Virus record (IMG/VR): IMGVR_UViG_3300046009_002327
Span: 1 to 37,501 of that record
Direction: 5' to 3' (one strand)
From: a virus
DNA: 37,501 nucleotides
Position numbers and translations under genes: made by a program. Positions 14,013 to 20,569 of the stretch are shown here, in pieces (the first letter of the stretch is position 1; every line of letters starts with the position of its first letter). Below the pieces are notes generated by a model, which saw nothing but the letters and a program-made list of their open reading frames with translations, was not told the origin of the DNA and made no database searches.

Positions 14013-16307
14013 ATGACTGAATTCCTAGATTATATCGCCGGCTTTGCTGGCGAGGGCGAAACAACCTTAATTGTCAAGCAAAAACCGACAAAAGAACAAC
14101 ACAAGGACGGAACAACCAAGCACGTTTGGCCGGCGTACCTGCCGAGCAAGTGGAAGGATGACGCATCAGCTTGGTACGGGAATACGGGAATCTTCGTTAT
14201 TGACCGTTTCCAGAAGGGTAAAATCAGCGCCGGTTCCGCTATGGTCGAGTACGTTGGTTGCATGGTGCTGGACGACATCGGAACCAAGAGCAAGACGCCG
14301 GCCTTGCCGCCGACATGGATCATGGAGACAAGCGCCGGCAACTTTCAATGGGGCTACGCCTTCAGCGAACAACCACCGAAGGGCGAATACAGCGCCGCCA
14401 TCATCGCCATCGCAGACGCCGGCTATACCGACCCTGGCGCAATCAATCCCGTTCGCAACTTCCGTCTGCCCGGTTCCGTCAATCTCAAGCCTACCGCTGG
14501 GCAGTTCGTTTCCCGCCTGGTCGAGTTCAATCCTGACCGTGAATACACCCTCGAACAGATATGCGCCGCCCTTGGCGTCACGCCGGCCCCGGCGGATACC
14601 GCGCAGCATAGGTCGATCAACGTGGTCGATGATGGCAAGGATGACGTATTCGCATGGCTCAACGCGGAAGGGCATGTCATCGAAGGCGTCAATGCTGCTG
14701 GATGGGCCGGCGTAGTTTGCCCCAATGCCGCCGAGCATAGCGACGGCAACCCGATGGGCCGCTATTCGCCGGTCAATCGGGCGTACTGTTGCCTTCACGC
14801 GCATTGCCAGGAGTGGGACACGGCGCGGTTTTTAAGTTGGGTCGAGGCCGAGGGCGGGCCGGCGCATCAGGGTGGGCTACGCTCCGAATTGCTGGCGATG
14901 ACCATGCAGAGGGTTTATTCGCAGATCAAGCCCGGCGACATCTTCAGTAAGGATACCGACGCCGAGGCTGTTATAGCCGAGGTTGAGCAACGGGAACTGG
15001 CGCGGCTCAAGAAGGAGGAACTGCACGATTTTTTCGCTTACGTCGAGACTGATGACGCCTATTTTGACCTTGCATTCCGAAGGCTGAAGAAGCGAAAGAC
15101 GTTTGACGCACTATATCGTCACCTCGACACAAGATCAAAATTCGGCAAGTCGCCCCGCATTAACGCCGGTATCTGGTTTGATGAGAACCGTTTCGCTCGT
15201 GGCGGCAAGGTGCTGGAAGGTTTGACATACGCCCCAGGAGAATCGGTGCTGGTAGTAGAAAACGGGCTTATATATGGTAACCGCTGGGTCGACGGCAGGC
15301 CGGCAGGTAAGGCCGGCGACATTACGCCGTGGCTTGATCTGTTCAAGCGTGTTGTCCCTAATGACGCCGAGCGCAAGCACATGATGGATGTAATGGCGTT
15401 CAAGGTGCAAAACCCAAGAGAAAAAATCAACCATGCGCTGCTGATCATTGGTGCGCCTGGAATCGGCAAGGACACCATATACGCCCCGTTCCTATACGCG
15501 GTAGGTGGCCCCGCTGGACGTAACACAACCGTTATCAGCGAAGGCGCATTCGAATCGCAATTCAACTGCTTTGTCGAGAATGAAGTCATATCGCTTAACG
15601 AATTGCGGCAACCCGAGGGCAAGGATCGTCGGGCGATGGAAAACAGGCTAAAACCTATCATTGCCGCGCCGCCTGAACGGATAGTAGTCAACCGCAAAAA
15701 TCAACAGCCTTACGACGTAATCAACCGCATCCTGGTGTTAGCCGGATCAAACCATGATGTGCCTATATCCTTGCCCAGCGATGATAGGCGCTGGTTCGTT
15801 GTGAAAAGTAGCGCCGCGCCTATGGGCGATGATGAAGGCCGAGCGTTTTGGGCATGGTTGAAATCTAGTGGCTTTGACGCCGTGGCCTGGTGGCTGCAAG
15901 CCCGTGATGTTAGCGCATTCAACCCTGGCGCACGGCCTGCCATGACGGAAGCAAAGGCGCTAATGATAGAACAAGGGCTATCGAATGCAGAAGCATATCT
16001 ATTGGAGCATATATCAGAGCGCCGTGGCGACTTTGCATCAGGCGCTATAGCAGGCCCGTGGCATGGCGTCATAGACCGCCTGCAAGGGCTTGCGCCTGCT
16101 GGCGTGAAACTCTACCCTGCTGCATTGTTTCATGCCTTCAAAGAGGCCGGGTGGGTAGATGCTGGCCGGGTCAAGTCGGCAGAGTACATGACCAAGCGCC
16201 ACTGTTACCATGCGCCCGAATTGGCCGGCGTGAGCGCATCTGACTTGCGCCGGATGGTAGAGACTGCGCCGGTTCCAAAGACGCCGGCATTGGTTGCGGT
16301 GAAGTAG
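14013..16307 (+). CDS. Primase-helicase with SF3 (DUF5906-like) ATPase domain
   Basis: A 764-residue protein. The N-terminal part (about 1-200) resembles a RepB/archaeo-eukaryotic-type primase: acidic MVLDDIGT near 85-91 and FRLPGSVNLKP near 150. A Cys/His-rich stretch CCLHAHCQEW near 260 may bind zinc. The C-terminal half is an SF3 helicase: Walker A GAPGIGKDT at 480-488, Walker B FVENEVISLNEL near 520, sensor ILVLAGSNHDVP near 575 and an arginine-finger type DDRRWF near 590. It should prime and unwind at the origin with the polymerase just upstream. SD cggag precedes ATG 14013. Confidence 0.88.
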   Translation: MTEFLDYIAGFAGEGETTLIVKQKPTKEQHKDGTTKHVWPAYLPSKWKDDASAWYGNTGIFVIDRFQKGKISAGSAMVEYVGCMVLDDIGTKSKTPALPPTWIMETSAGNFQWGYAFSEQPPKGEYSAAIIAIADAGYTDPGAINPVRNFRLPGSVNLKPTAGQFVSRLVEFNPDREYTLEQICAALGVTPAPADTAQHRSINVVDDGKDDVFAWLNAEGHVIEGVNAAGWAGVVCPNAAEHSDGNPMGRYSPVNRAYCCLHAHCQEWDTARFLSWVEAEGGPAHQGGLRSELLAMTMQRVYSQIKPGDIFSKDTDAEAVIAEVEQRELARLKKEELHDFFAYVETDDAYFDLAFRRLKKRKTFDALYRHLDTRSKFGKSPRINAGIWFDENRFARGGKVLEGLTYAPGESVLVVENGLIYGNRWVDGRPAGKAGDITPWLDLFKRVVPNDAERKHMMDVMAFKVQNPREKINHALLIIGAPGIGKDTIYAPFLYAVGGPAGRNTTVISEGAFESQFNCFVENEVISLNELRQPEGKDRRAMENRLKPIIAAPPERIVVNRKNQQPYDVINRILVLAGSNHDVPISLPSDDRRWFVVKSSAAPMGDDEGRAFWAWLKSSGFDAVAWWLQARDVSAFNPGARPAMTEAKALMIEQGLSNAEAYLLEHISERRGDFASGAIAGPWHGVIDRLQGLAPAGVKLYPAALFHAFKEAGWVDAGRVKSAEYMTKRHCYHAPELAGVSASDLRRMVETAPVPKTPALVAVK

Positions 16308-16335
16308 GTTCGCCAAGGTTCGCCAAGGTTCGCCA
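16306..16335 (+). repeat. Three perfect tandem copies of a 10-bp unit (AGGTTCGCCA)
   Basis: The unit begins inside the primase stop codon and repeats at 16306, 16316 and 16326 without a mismatch. It lies immediately before the minus-strand terminator. Ten-base phasing places the copies on one face of the helix. It may be a protein-binding site or slippage product; function unknown. Confidence 0.7.
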
Positions 16336-16371
16336 AAGAAAAAGCCCGCCAGGTAATGAGCACTGGCGGGC
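16336..16371 (-). terminator. Strong intrinsic terminator for the minus-strand small-gene operon
   Basis: GCCCGCCAG (16344-16352) and CTGGCGGGC (16363-16371) form a perfect 9-bp stem with a 10-base loop. On the minus strand it is followed by TTTTTCTTT. It ends transcription coming from 17950. On the plus strand the T-run is absent, although the hairpin may still slow polymerase leaving the primase gene. Confidence 0.8.
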
Positions 16372-16412
16372 GAAAGGCGCGGGGAGCGCCGAGGGGGAAA
16401 TTGGATTGTAGC

Positions 16413-16475
16413 CTAGTTTCGAATGATGATGAGGAACAAGGCGAGCAATAGTGCGCCGATTGAATGCAACATCAT
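16413..16475 (-). CDS. 20-residue hydrophobic peptide ORF
   Basis: ATG 16475 follows SD aaggag and overlaps the stop of the gene before it. The product MMLHSIGALLLALFLIIIRN is a single membrane-spanning helix with a basic end. Length and makeup recall small membrane-active peptides. It is the last gene before the terminator. Existence as a protein is plausible but unproven. Confidence 0.45.
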   Translation of the reverse strand: MMLHSIGALLLALFLIIIRN

Positions 16476-16741
16476 GCGCTCCTTGCTTTGGCGATAGCTT
16501 CAGCGCGTGACCATGCGCGAACGTAGGTGACAACGGCTTCGCCGTCAATCCATGCCCAGACGCCCCAGACGTTCGAGGGCGTACCCCAATATGCGCCGCC
16601 CTTATCGTACCCTTCGCCTCCACCTTGTCGCCGTGCGTGAAGCCGTTTAACGCCGATAAGGTTAGCGGGATTGTCGCCGTGCCGCCCCATTGGTGCGCCG
16701 TACTTTCCGCTAACTTCAGGGAATGGGTTAAATTGTTTCAT
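16472..16741 (-). CDS. 89-residue hypothetical phage protein
   Basis: Starts at ATG 16741 behind a near-perfect SD aggaggt that lies in the end of the upstream gene. The N half is Gly/Pro-rich and loose (FPEVSGKYGAPMGRHGDN). The C half has strands and a helix (GVWAWIDGEAVVTYVRAWSR then AEAIAKARS). No known domain. Probably an accessory early protein. Confidence 0.62.
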   Translation of the reverse strand: MKQFNPFPEVSGKYGAPMGRHGDNPANLIGVKRLHARRQGGGEGYDKGGAYWGTPSNVWGVWAWIDGEAVVTYVRAWSRAEAIAKARSA

Positions 16742-16744
16742 GGT

Positions 16745-17092
16745 TCAACCTCCTAAAGCTGAAACCGGCTTGCATTCCATAACGTAAGCCGTATAAACCG
16801 CATATAACAATGTTTCCTTGCCTTCGCGCCATGCGGCAAGCTGCGATTCCGTGGCTTCATTGCCTTCTGTGTCTTCCATCTTGCCGCACTCGGTCCGGCC
16901 TACTTCGTCGCAGGCGTCAAGGGCAAGGTCGGAGACTTTGCAACCAATGAAGCCGGCAATCTTCGCCTTCATCTCGTCAAGCGTAGCCGTTCGGAGATGG
17001 TAGTCTATGAAACAGTCCGAACCGTTGCCGATGCAGCCGTTCTCGTAGTCGCCCTGCTCGGTGAATTTGTGGAATCCAGATATGGTGAACAT
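16745..17092 (-). CDS. 115-residue cysteine-containing hypothetical protein
   Basis: ATG 17092 has SD aggggt upstream. The protein has six cysteines spread over its length, an acidic middle (CDEVGRTECGKMEDTEGNE) and a short beta N terminus. It has no recognisable enzyme motif. It lies in a run of small co-transcribed genes. Confidence 0.62.
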   Translation of the reverse strand: MFTISGFHKFTEQGDYENGCIGNGSDCFIDYHLRTATLDEMKAKIAGFIGCKVSDLALDACDEVGRTECGKMEDTEGNEATESQLAAWREGKETLLYAVYTAYVMECKPVSALGG

Positions 17093-17094
17093 GA

Positions 17095-17241
17095 TTAAAC
17101 CCCTTTCAAGTTAGAGTTGCGCGCCAGGCTAATCAGCCTGACAAAGTGTTTCATCCAATAGACTTGCTGCACCGGATCAGTCGTGGCCTGCTCGCAGGCG
17201 AATATCGCACGGGCTAGGTGGTGGAATTGTGCTTGGCTCAT
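17095..17241 (-). CDS. 48-residue hypothetical protein
   Basis: ATG 17241 is chosen over an upstream in-frame ATG because ggaggc precedes it and it overlaps the stop of the 36-residue gene. The product MSQAQFHHLARAIFACEQAT... is helical with a YWMKHFVRLISLARNSNL end. Function unknown; no metal site or membrane segment. Confidence 0.55.
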   Translation of the reverse strand: MSQAQFHHLARAIFACEQATTDPVQQVYWMKHFVRLISLARNSNLKGV

Positions 17242-17348
17242 GGCATCAGCCTCCAATTGACCGAGCACTCGAACGGTACGCCGTGGTTCCACTTACGCAT
17301 TGCTGGCGTGCGGTACAGGGTATACGGCCAGAAGGTATAGGATTTCAT
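17238..17348 (-). CDS. 36-residue aromatic-rich hypothetical protein
   Basis: ATG 17348 overlaps the upstream stop (ATGA), and the TGA overlaps the next ATG. The product MKSYTFWPYTLYRTPAMRKW... ends VNWRLMP and has four Tyr/Phe and three Trp residues. Exact coupling on both sides supports expression. No family recognised. Confidence 0.52.
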   Translation of the reverse strand: MKSYTFWPYTLYRTPAMRKWNHGVPFECSVNWRLMP

Positions 17349-17596
17349 GACTGCAACACGCTATCAGCAAAGCAAAACACGTAACCGCCGCCCGCATCGC
17401 CAAACCTCATGTCGCTGATATTCCAGTTCAGCCCATGCTTGGCAACCAGAGCCTTGACAGCCTTGTAGTGCACAGCCTCATGACTAAGATCGTAAGGGTA
17501 CGAGATGGTGGCCGATAAGCCTTCAAGAGTAAAAGCCTTGATGCGCGCTCCCTTACTATTGGTCGGGCCTAGGTACTTCGTGTATATCGCTTTCAT
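17345..17596 (-). CDS. 83-residue hypothetical phage protein (DNA-metabolism cluster type)
   Basis: The product starts MKAIYTKYLGPTNSKGARIKA, a pattern seen in many small phage and prophage proteins. It continues with HEAVHYKAVKALVAKHGLNW and a Gly-rich GDAGGGYVFCFADS end, giving an alpha/beta look. Its leader (gaacagatc before ATG) is nearly identical to that of the gene upstream, so the two share translation control. Function unknown. Confidence 0.65.
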   Translation of the reverse strand: MKAIYTKYLGPTNSKGARIKAFTLEGLSATISYPYDLSHEAVHYKAVKALVAKHGLNWNISDMRFGDAGGGYVFCFADSVLQS

Positions 17597-17609
17597 GATC
17601 TGTTCCCTT

Positions 17610-17900
17610 TCAGAATTGCAGGTCGGCTACTTGGTCGATAAGATCGCGTGCGCAATCACGCGAATTAGTAGCGCGGTAGACGCGAGTGACACCCCAATCA
17701 CGATAGCCGTAAGCGCCGCCAGTGTAGCTATTGTCGCCGGTCTGATAAGACCATTCGCCAGTCTCAGTGTTGACGCCAATGGTCAGGTCGATTCCAGGTT
17801 TGTCTTCGTCGTCTGCAATGTAGTCGGGGTCGGATTGCGGAACCTGGGCTTTAACGTGGCGAACCAATGCGGCGACATCTTTGATTGTTGGCAGTTTCAT
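17610..17900 (-). CDS. 96-residue hypothetical protein, first gene of the minus-strand small operon
   Basis: Starts at ATG 17900 about 50 bases downstream of a near-consensus promoter. The N-terminal helix KLPTIKDVAALVRHVKAQVP is followed by acidic and beta parts (GIDLTIGVNTETGEWSYQTG) and a Tyr/Gly-rich GGAYGYRDWG stretch. It looks soluble and compact. No family can be named. Confidence 0.65.
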   Translation of the reverse strand: MKLPTIKDVAALVRHVKAQVPQSDPDYIADDEDKPGIDLTIGVNTETGEWSYQTGDNSYTGGAYGYRDWGVTRVYRATNSRDCARDLIDQVADLQF

Positions 17901-17949
17901 GATCTGTTCCCCTTCAAGTTTCCCGCGTCAATGTGCGCGGTATGATTGA

Positions 17950-17978
17950 ACTATAGCAAGGGATTTCCTTACTGTCAA
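17950..17978 (-). promoter_or_regulatory. Near-consensus sigma70 promoter
   Basis: On the minus strand TTGACA (17978-17973) and TATAGT (17955-17950) are separated by 17 bases, the best promoter match in the window. The spacer holds AAGG-N5-CCTT, a short palindrome that might bind a repressor. It drives 17900 to 16413. Confidence 0.78.
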
Positions 17979-18035
17979 GCGTTTTTTGTGCTTTTCATTA
18001 AAATAATTGTAAGGGATTAATTTAACTGCCAATTA

Positions 18036-18365
18036 TGGTCATGGCCTGGGTAAGGAATGGTCAAGCCAATGACCATCTGCGCGGCCTAGTGGCACGCGGG
18101 GCGCGGGGCTTTATGGTCATTATGGTCATTTAATTAGAACCCTTTGAAGTAATGAAATAGTGTAGTAATATAGTAGGGTATTATTGCTCCCGTGCGTTAT
18201 CGCTCCCGCTCCGACTTGAAAACGCTCCAGGATGACCATCCGTGACCATAAACCGATTCGGGGCGCATCCTGCCCCATACGCCACCGTGCTATCTGCCCC
18301 TAGTTGGCGGGTCATTATCGCTCCACACCCAGTTAAATGGCCATGGCCATTTTGACCATTGACCA
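18036..18365. repeat. TGGTCA/TGACCA iteron-like sites (nine copies)
   Basis: Plus-sense TGGTCA at 18036, 18058, 18114 and 18123; inverse TGACCA at 18070, 18233, 18243, 18353 and 18360. The pair at 18112-18129 is a perfect 9-bp tandem (TATGGTCAT). Spacings of 7, 9 and 10 bases suit cooperative protein binding. Two TGGCCA variants sit at 18338 and 18344. Confidence 0.72.
18144..18171 (+). promoter_or_regulatory. Weak candidate promoter toward the terminase genes
   Basis: TTGAAG (18144-18149) and TAATAT (18166-18171) have a 16-base spacer in an AT-rich stretch. It could drive the late operon, leaving a long leader through the repeats, or mark a DNA-unwinding element. Confidence 0.28.
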
Positions 18366-18373
18366 TACGCTCC
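18181..18373 (+). repeat. TTATCGCTCC-type repeats
   Basis: GCTCC occurs at 18186, 18202, 18208, 18224, 18320 and 18369. The fullest copies read TTATTGCTCC (18181), TTATCGCTCC (18197) and TTATCGCTCC (18315). They interleave with the TGACCA sites, as two kinds of site do in some origins. Confidence 0.55.
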
Positions 18374-18390
18374 CTGGCACTAGCTGCTAA

Positions 18391-18440
18391 CTAACTGCTG
18401 GATATCAACCGATTGATGTCCAACAATCTACGGCAGTTAG
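18391..18440. repeat. Nested inverted repeat (possible cruciform or RNA hairpin)
   Basis: Outer arms CTAACTGC (18391-18398) and GCAGTTAG (18433-18440) are perfect. Inside them GGATATCAA (18400-18408) pairs with TTGATGTCC (18413-18421) with one mismatch (wobble in RNA). The element lies directly after the last TGACCA site. Confidence 0.6.
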
Positions 18441-18473
18441 CTGGAAGCCTGATAGTTGAGGGCTGAAGGTGAT

Positions 18474-18499
18474 GGAGGGAGGGGGGGGAGAGGGGGGGG
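18474..18499 (+). other. G-run with G-quadruplex potential
   Basis: Over 26 bases the plus strand is GG, GGG, eight G, G, eight G, separated by single A residues (an A-G-A between the last two long runs). It meets the usual four-run rule for a G-quadruplex and lies 110 bases before the small terminase gene. Confidence 0.6.
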
Positions 18500-18608
18500 T
18501 GTTCGCGGCAGGCCGGGGCTTCGGTTTGAGACTCTTGCGGTATGCCTCAATCTATAAGCCCACAACCGCCACTTGACCGGCTACTGACTATCCGCTACGC
18601 TATCCACC

Positions 18609-19055
18609 ATGTTCATGTCCCTCCCTTTTGAGCCAAGGAATGTCCGTGCTACTGAGGCGCGGCTTACTCGTATATATGAGGGGGCGCGACTTGGGTTGAA
18701 AAAGGACAGGTTGGCAATGTACGCCGGCATGTTGCCTGTTGAGTTCAGCCAGTTGAAGCAACTCGACCCTGTAGTTGAGATAGCAGAGCTGAAGGGGCGC
18801 ACAGATGCAGAGGTCGATATGGCGCAGGTAGTGCGTAGGGCTGCGCTTGAAGGAGATGCAAAGGCTGCGCTGTCTGTACTTCAGCACCAGCACGATTGGA
18901 CGGCGAAGCAGGACACTGGCGGCGGCGGGATTACTGTGGTGGTGCAGCGGGGGGTTACTGCTGAACTGACCGTCGGGGGGGTACTTCGCGTTGGCAACGA
19001 CACAGATAAAGGATACCAACTATCCACCACCGTAGAGGGTGAATTGGTTGGCTGA
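18609..19055 (+). CDS. terS: Terminase small subunit
   Basis: A 148-residue protein directly before the large terminase. Residues about 15-60 look like the DNA-binding N domain (TRIYEGARLGLKKDRLAMYA then a short helix ending QLDP). The next helices (ELKGRTDAEVDMAQVVRRAA, then EGDAKAALSVLQHQHDW) fit the oligomerisation core and the recurring KAAL...L..HDW motif of this terminase type. The Gly-rich C end may contact TerL. Neither ATG 18609 nor 18615 has an SD, which is odd in this genome. It would recognise the packaging site, perhaps in the repeats upstream. Confidence 0.75.
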   Translation: MFMSLPFEPRNVRATEARLTRIYEGARLGLKKDRLAMYAGMLPVEFSQLKQLDPVVEIAELKGRTDAEVDMAQVVRRAALEGDAKAALSVLQHQHDWTAKQDTGGGGITVVVQRGVTAELTVGGVLRVGNDTDKGYQLSTTVEGELVG

Positions 19056-20490
19056 AATAACCCTTCCACACCAATGGACTCCCCGGCCATACCAGAGGCC
19101 GTTGTGGGAGTATTTGAGTGGTGGTGGTAAGAGGGCGGTAGCCAAGTGGCATCGCCGTGCTGGTAAGGATGAGGTATTCCTGCACCACACGGCATGTGCG
19201 GCGCATGAGCGGATTGGTAACTACTGGTACATGTTGCCGGAGTACAGTCAGGCGCGTAAGTCGATGTGGGACGCTATCGACGGACACTCAGGGAAGAAGC
19301 GGATTGACAGGGCATTTCCGCAGGAGATCAGGAAACGGACGCTGGATCAGTCGATGATGATCGAATTCCATTGCGGGAGTACGTTCCAGTTGGTTGGTAG
19401 TGATAATTTCAACAGTCTGGTTGGTTCCCCACCTGTAGGGTTGGTATTCTCTGAGTATGCGATCAGTCAGCCGAGCAGTTGGGGCTACCTGATGCCGATT
19501 TTGGAAGAAAACGGTGGTTGGGCGGGGTTTAACTCGACGCCACGGGGCAAGAACCACTTCAAGAGGTTGTGCGAGTTTGCTCAGAATGAGCCGGGGTGGT
19601 TCTTTAGCTCGCTGAATGCTGACGAGAGTGGGATATTCTCGCCTGAACAGTTGAGTTCGATTCTGAGGCAGTTGCAGGCAGAACATGGCGACGAGTATGG
19701 AATGGCCCTGTTCATGCAGGAATACTACGTTTCGTTCGAAGCGGCGATGCCGGGGGCTATTTGGGGTGATTGCATCTCGAAGTTGGAGGCCAACGGCAGG
19801 GTGCAGACAGAGGCCACTCCGGTAGTGGTGCCGCACACGGATGGATACCCGGTATTTACTGGAAGTGACTTGGGCTTTGACGATGACACGGTGTTCTGGT
19901 TCTATCAGGTCATTGGTGATGAGTTGAATGTGATTGATTACCTTGAGGACAACTTCAAGGATGTCGAGTTTTACGCTCTGGCGCTGAAAAACAAGCACGA
20001 TCAGCTTGGATACCGATATGGGACACACTGGCTACCGCACGATGCCCGGCCACGGACTATTGCGGCGGGTGGTAAGTCGATCCTGCAGCAGTTCATTGAG
20101 TTCAACAAGGATCACAACGACTGTTTGGGCCGGTTTGCGATTGCGCCAAGGCTGGATGTGCAGGAGGGTATCCAGGCAGCACGGGCTACGTTGCCTAAGT
20201 GCAGGTTTGATGGTGACAGGTGCGAGATAGGGATTGACCACCTGAAGGCATACCGGCGTGAGTTCGATGAGGAAAACAATGTGTTTGCCTCGACGCCGAA
20301 GCATGACGGGGCTAGCCACGCGGCAGACGGGTTCCGCACAGTGGCGGTGACATGGCGCAGATCGAAGGCGCTGACGGCAGAACAGCCGTTCGAGCAGAGG
20401 CTGATGGCTGGCAATGTTGTTGGTCTGCACATGGGTCAGATCAAGAATGACCACTTCAAGCGAATGAGGATGGCGAGGAGTGGTGATTGA
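19039..20490 (+). CDS. terL: Terminase large subunit (packaging ATPase and nuclease)
   Basis: A 483-residue motor protein. Walker A is the phage-type RRAGKD at 39-44, Walker B VGLVFSE with Glu139, and coupling motif FNSTPRGK at 164-171. The RNase H-like nuclease has Asp277 in TGSDLGFDDD and Asp423/Asp430 in HDGASHAADGF. It drives DNA into the prohead through the portal. The annotated start is GTG 19039, 17 bases inside terS; TTG 19048 with gaggg upstream is an alternative. Confidence 0.92.
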   Translation: MNWLAEITLPHQWTPRPYQRPLWEYLSGGGKRAVAKWHRRAGKDEVFLHHTACAAHERIGNYWYMLPEYSQARKSMWDAIDGHSGKKRIDRAFPQEIRKRTLDQSMMIEFHCGSTFQLVGSDNFNSLVGSPPVGLVFSEYAISQPSSWGYLMPILEENGGWAGFNSTPRGKNHFKRLCEFAQNEPGWFFSSLNADESGIFSPEQLSSILRQLQAEHGDEYGMALFMQEYYVSFEAAMPGAIWGDCISKLEANGRVQTEATPVVVPHTDGYPVFTGSDLGFDDDTVFWFYQVIGDELNVIDYLEDNFKDVEFYALALKNKHDQLGYRYGTHWLPHDARPRTIAAGGKSILQQFIEFNKDHNDCLGRFAIAPRLDVQEGIQAARATLPKCRFDGDRCEIGIDHLKAYRREFDEENNVFASTPKHDGASHAADGFRTVAVTWRRSKALTAEQPFEQRLMAGNVVGLHMGQIKNDHFKRMRMARSGD

Positions 20491-20515
20491 TTTATTGCGA
20501 GATATAGAGTATTTT
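20487..20515 (+). promoter_or_regulatory. Weak candidate promoter before the portal gene
   Basis: TTGATT (20487-20492) and TATTTT (20510-20515) with a 17-base spacer lie in the 79-base gap between terL and portal. Both elements match four of six bases. It could boost structural gene expression. Confidence 0.3.
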
Positions 20516-20569
20516 TGCGTCCGTCAGGCGAGGATTCCGATGGAAACCGCTGAGACATAAGGAAAAGAT

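Larger units (their letters stand above)
17979..18608. other. Gene-free, repeat-dense region before the terminase genes (candidate origin and/or packaging site)
   Basis: No reading frame here looks coding. The region holds nine exact TGGTCA/TGACCA hexamers in 330 bases, six GCTCC repeats, a nested inverted repeat and a G-run, each listed separately. It separates a minus-strand operon from the plus-strand late operon. Replication origins and cos/pac sites both occur in such positions next to terminase small-subunit genes; the sequence alone does not decide which. Confidence 0.6.

Noticed and set aside
16306-16335. Possible CRISPR or attachment-site core
   Set aside because: The units are only 10 bp with no spacers, and no integrase or Cas gene is present.
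18181-18366. 61-codon minus-strand frame in the repeat region
   Set aside because: No SD, low-quality composition, and its codons follow the repeats; treated as noncoding.
18545-18560. TATAAG as -10 of a terS promoter
   Set aside because: No -35 at acceptable spacing; the nearest TTGAGA is 21 bases away.
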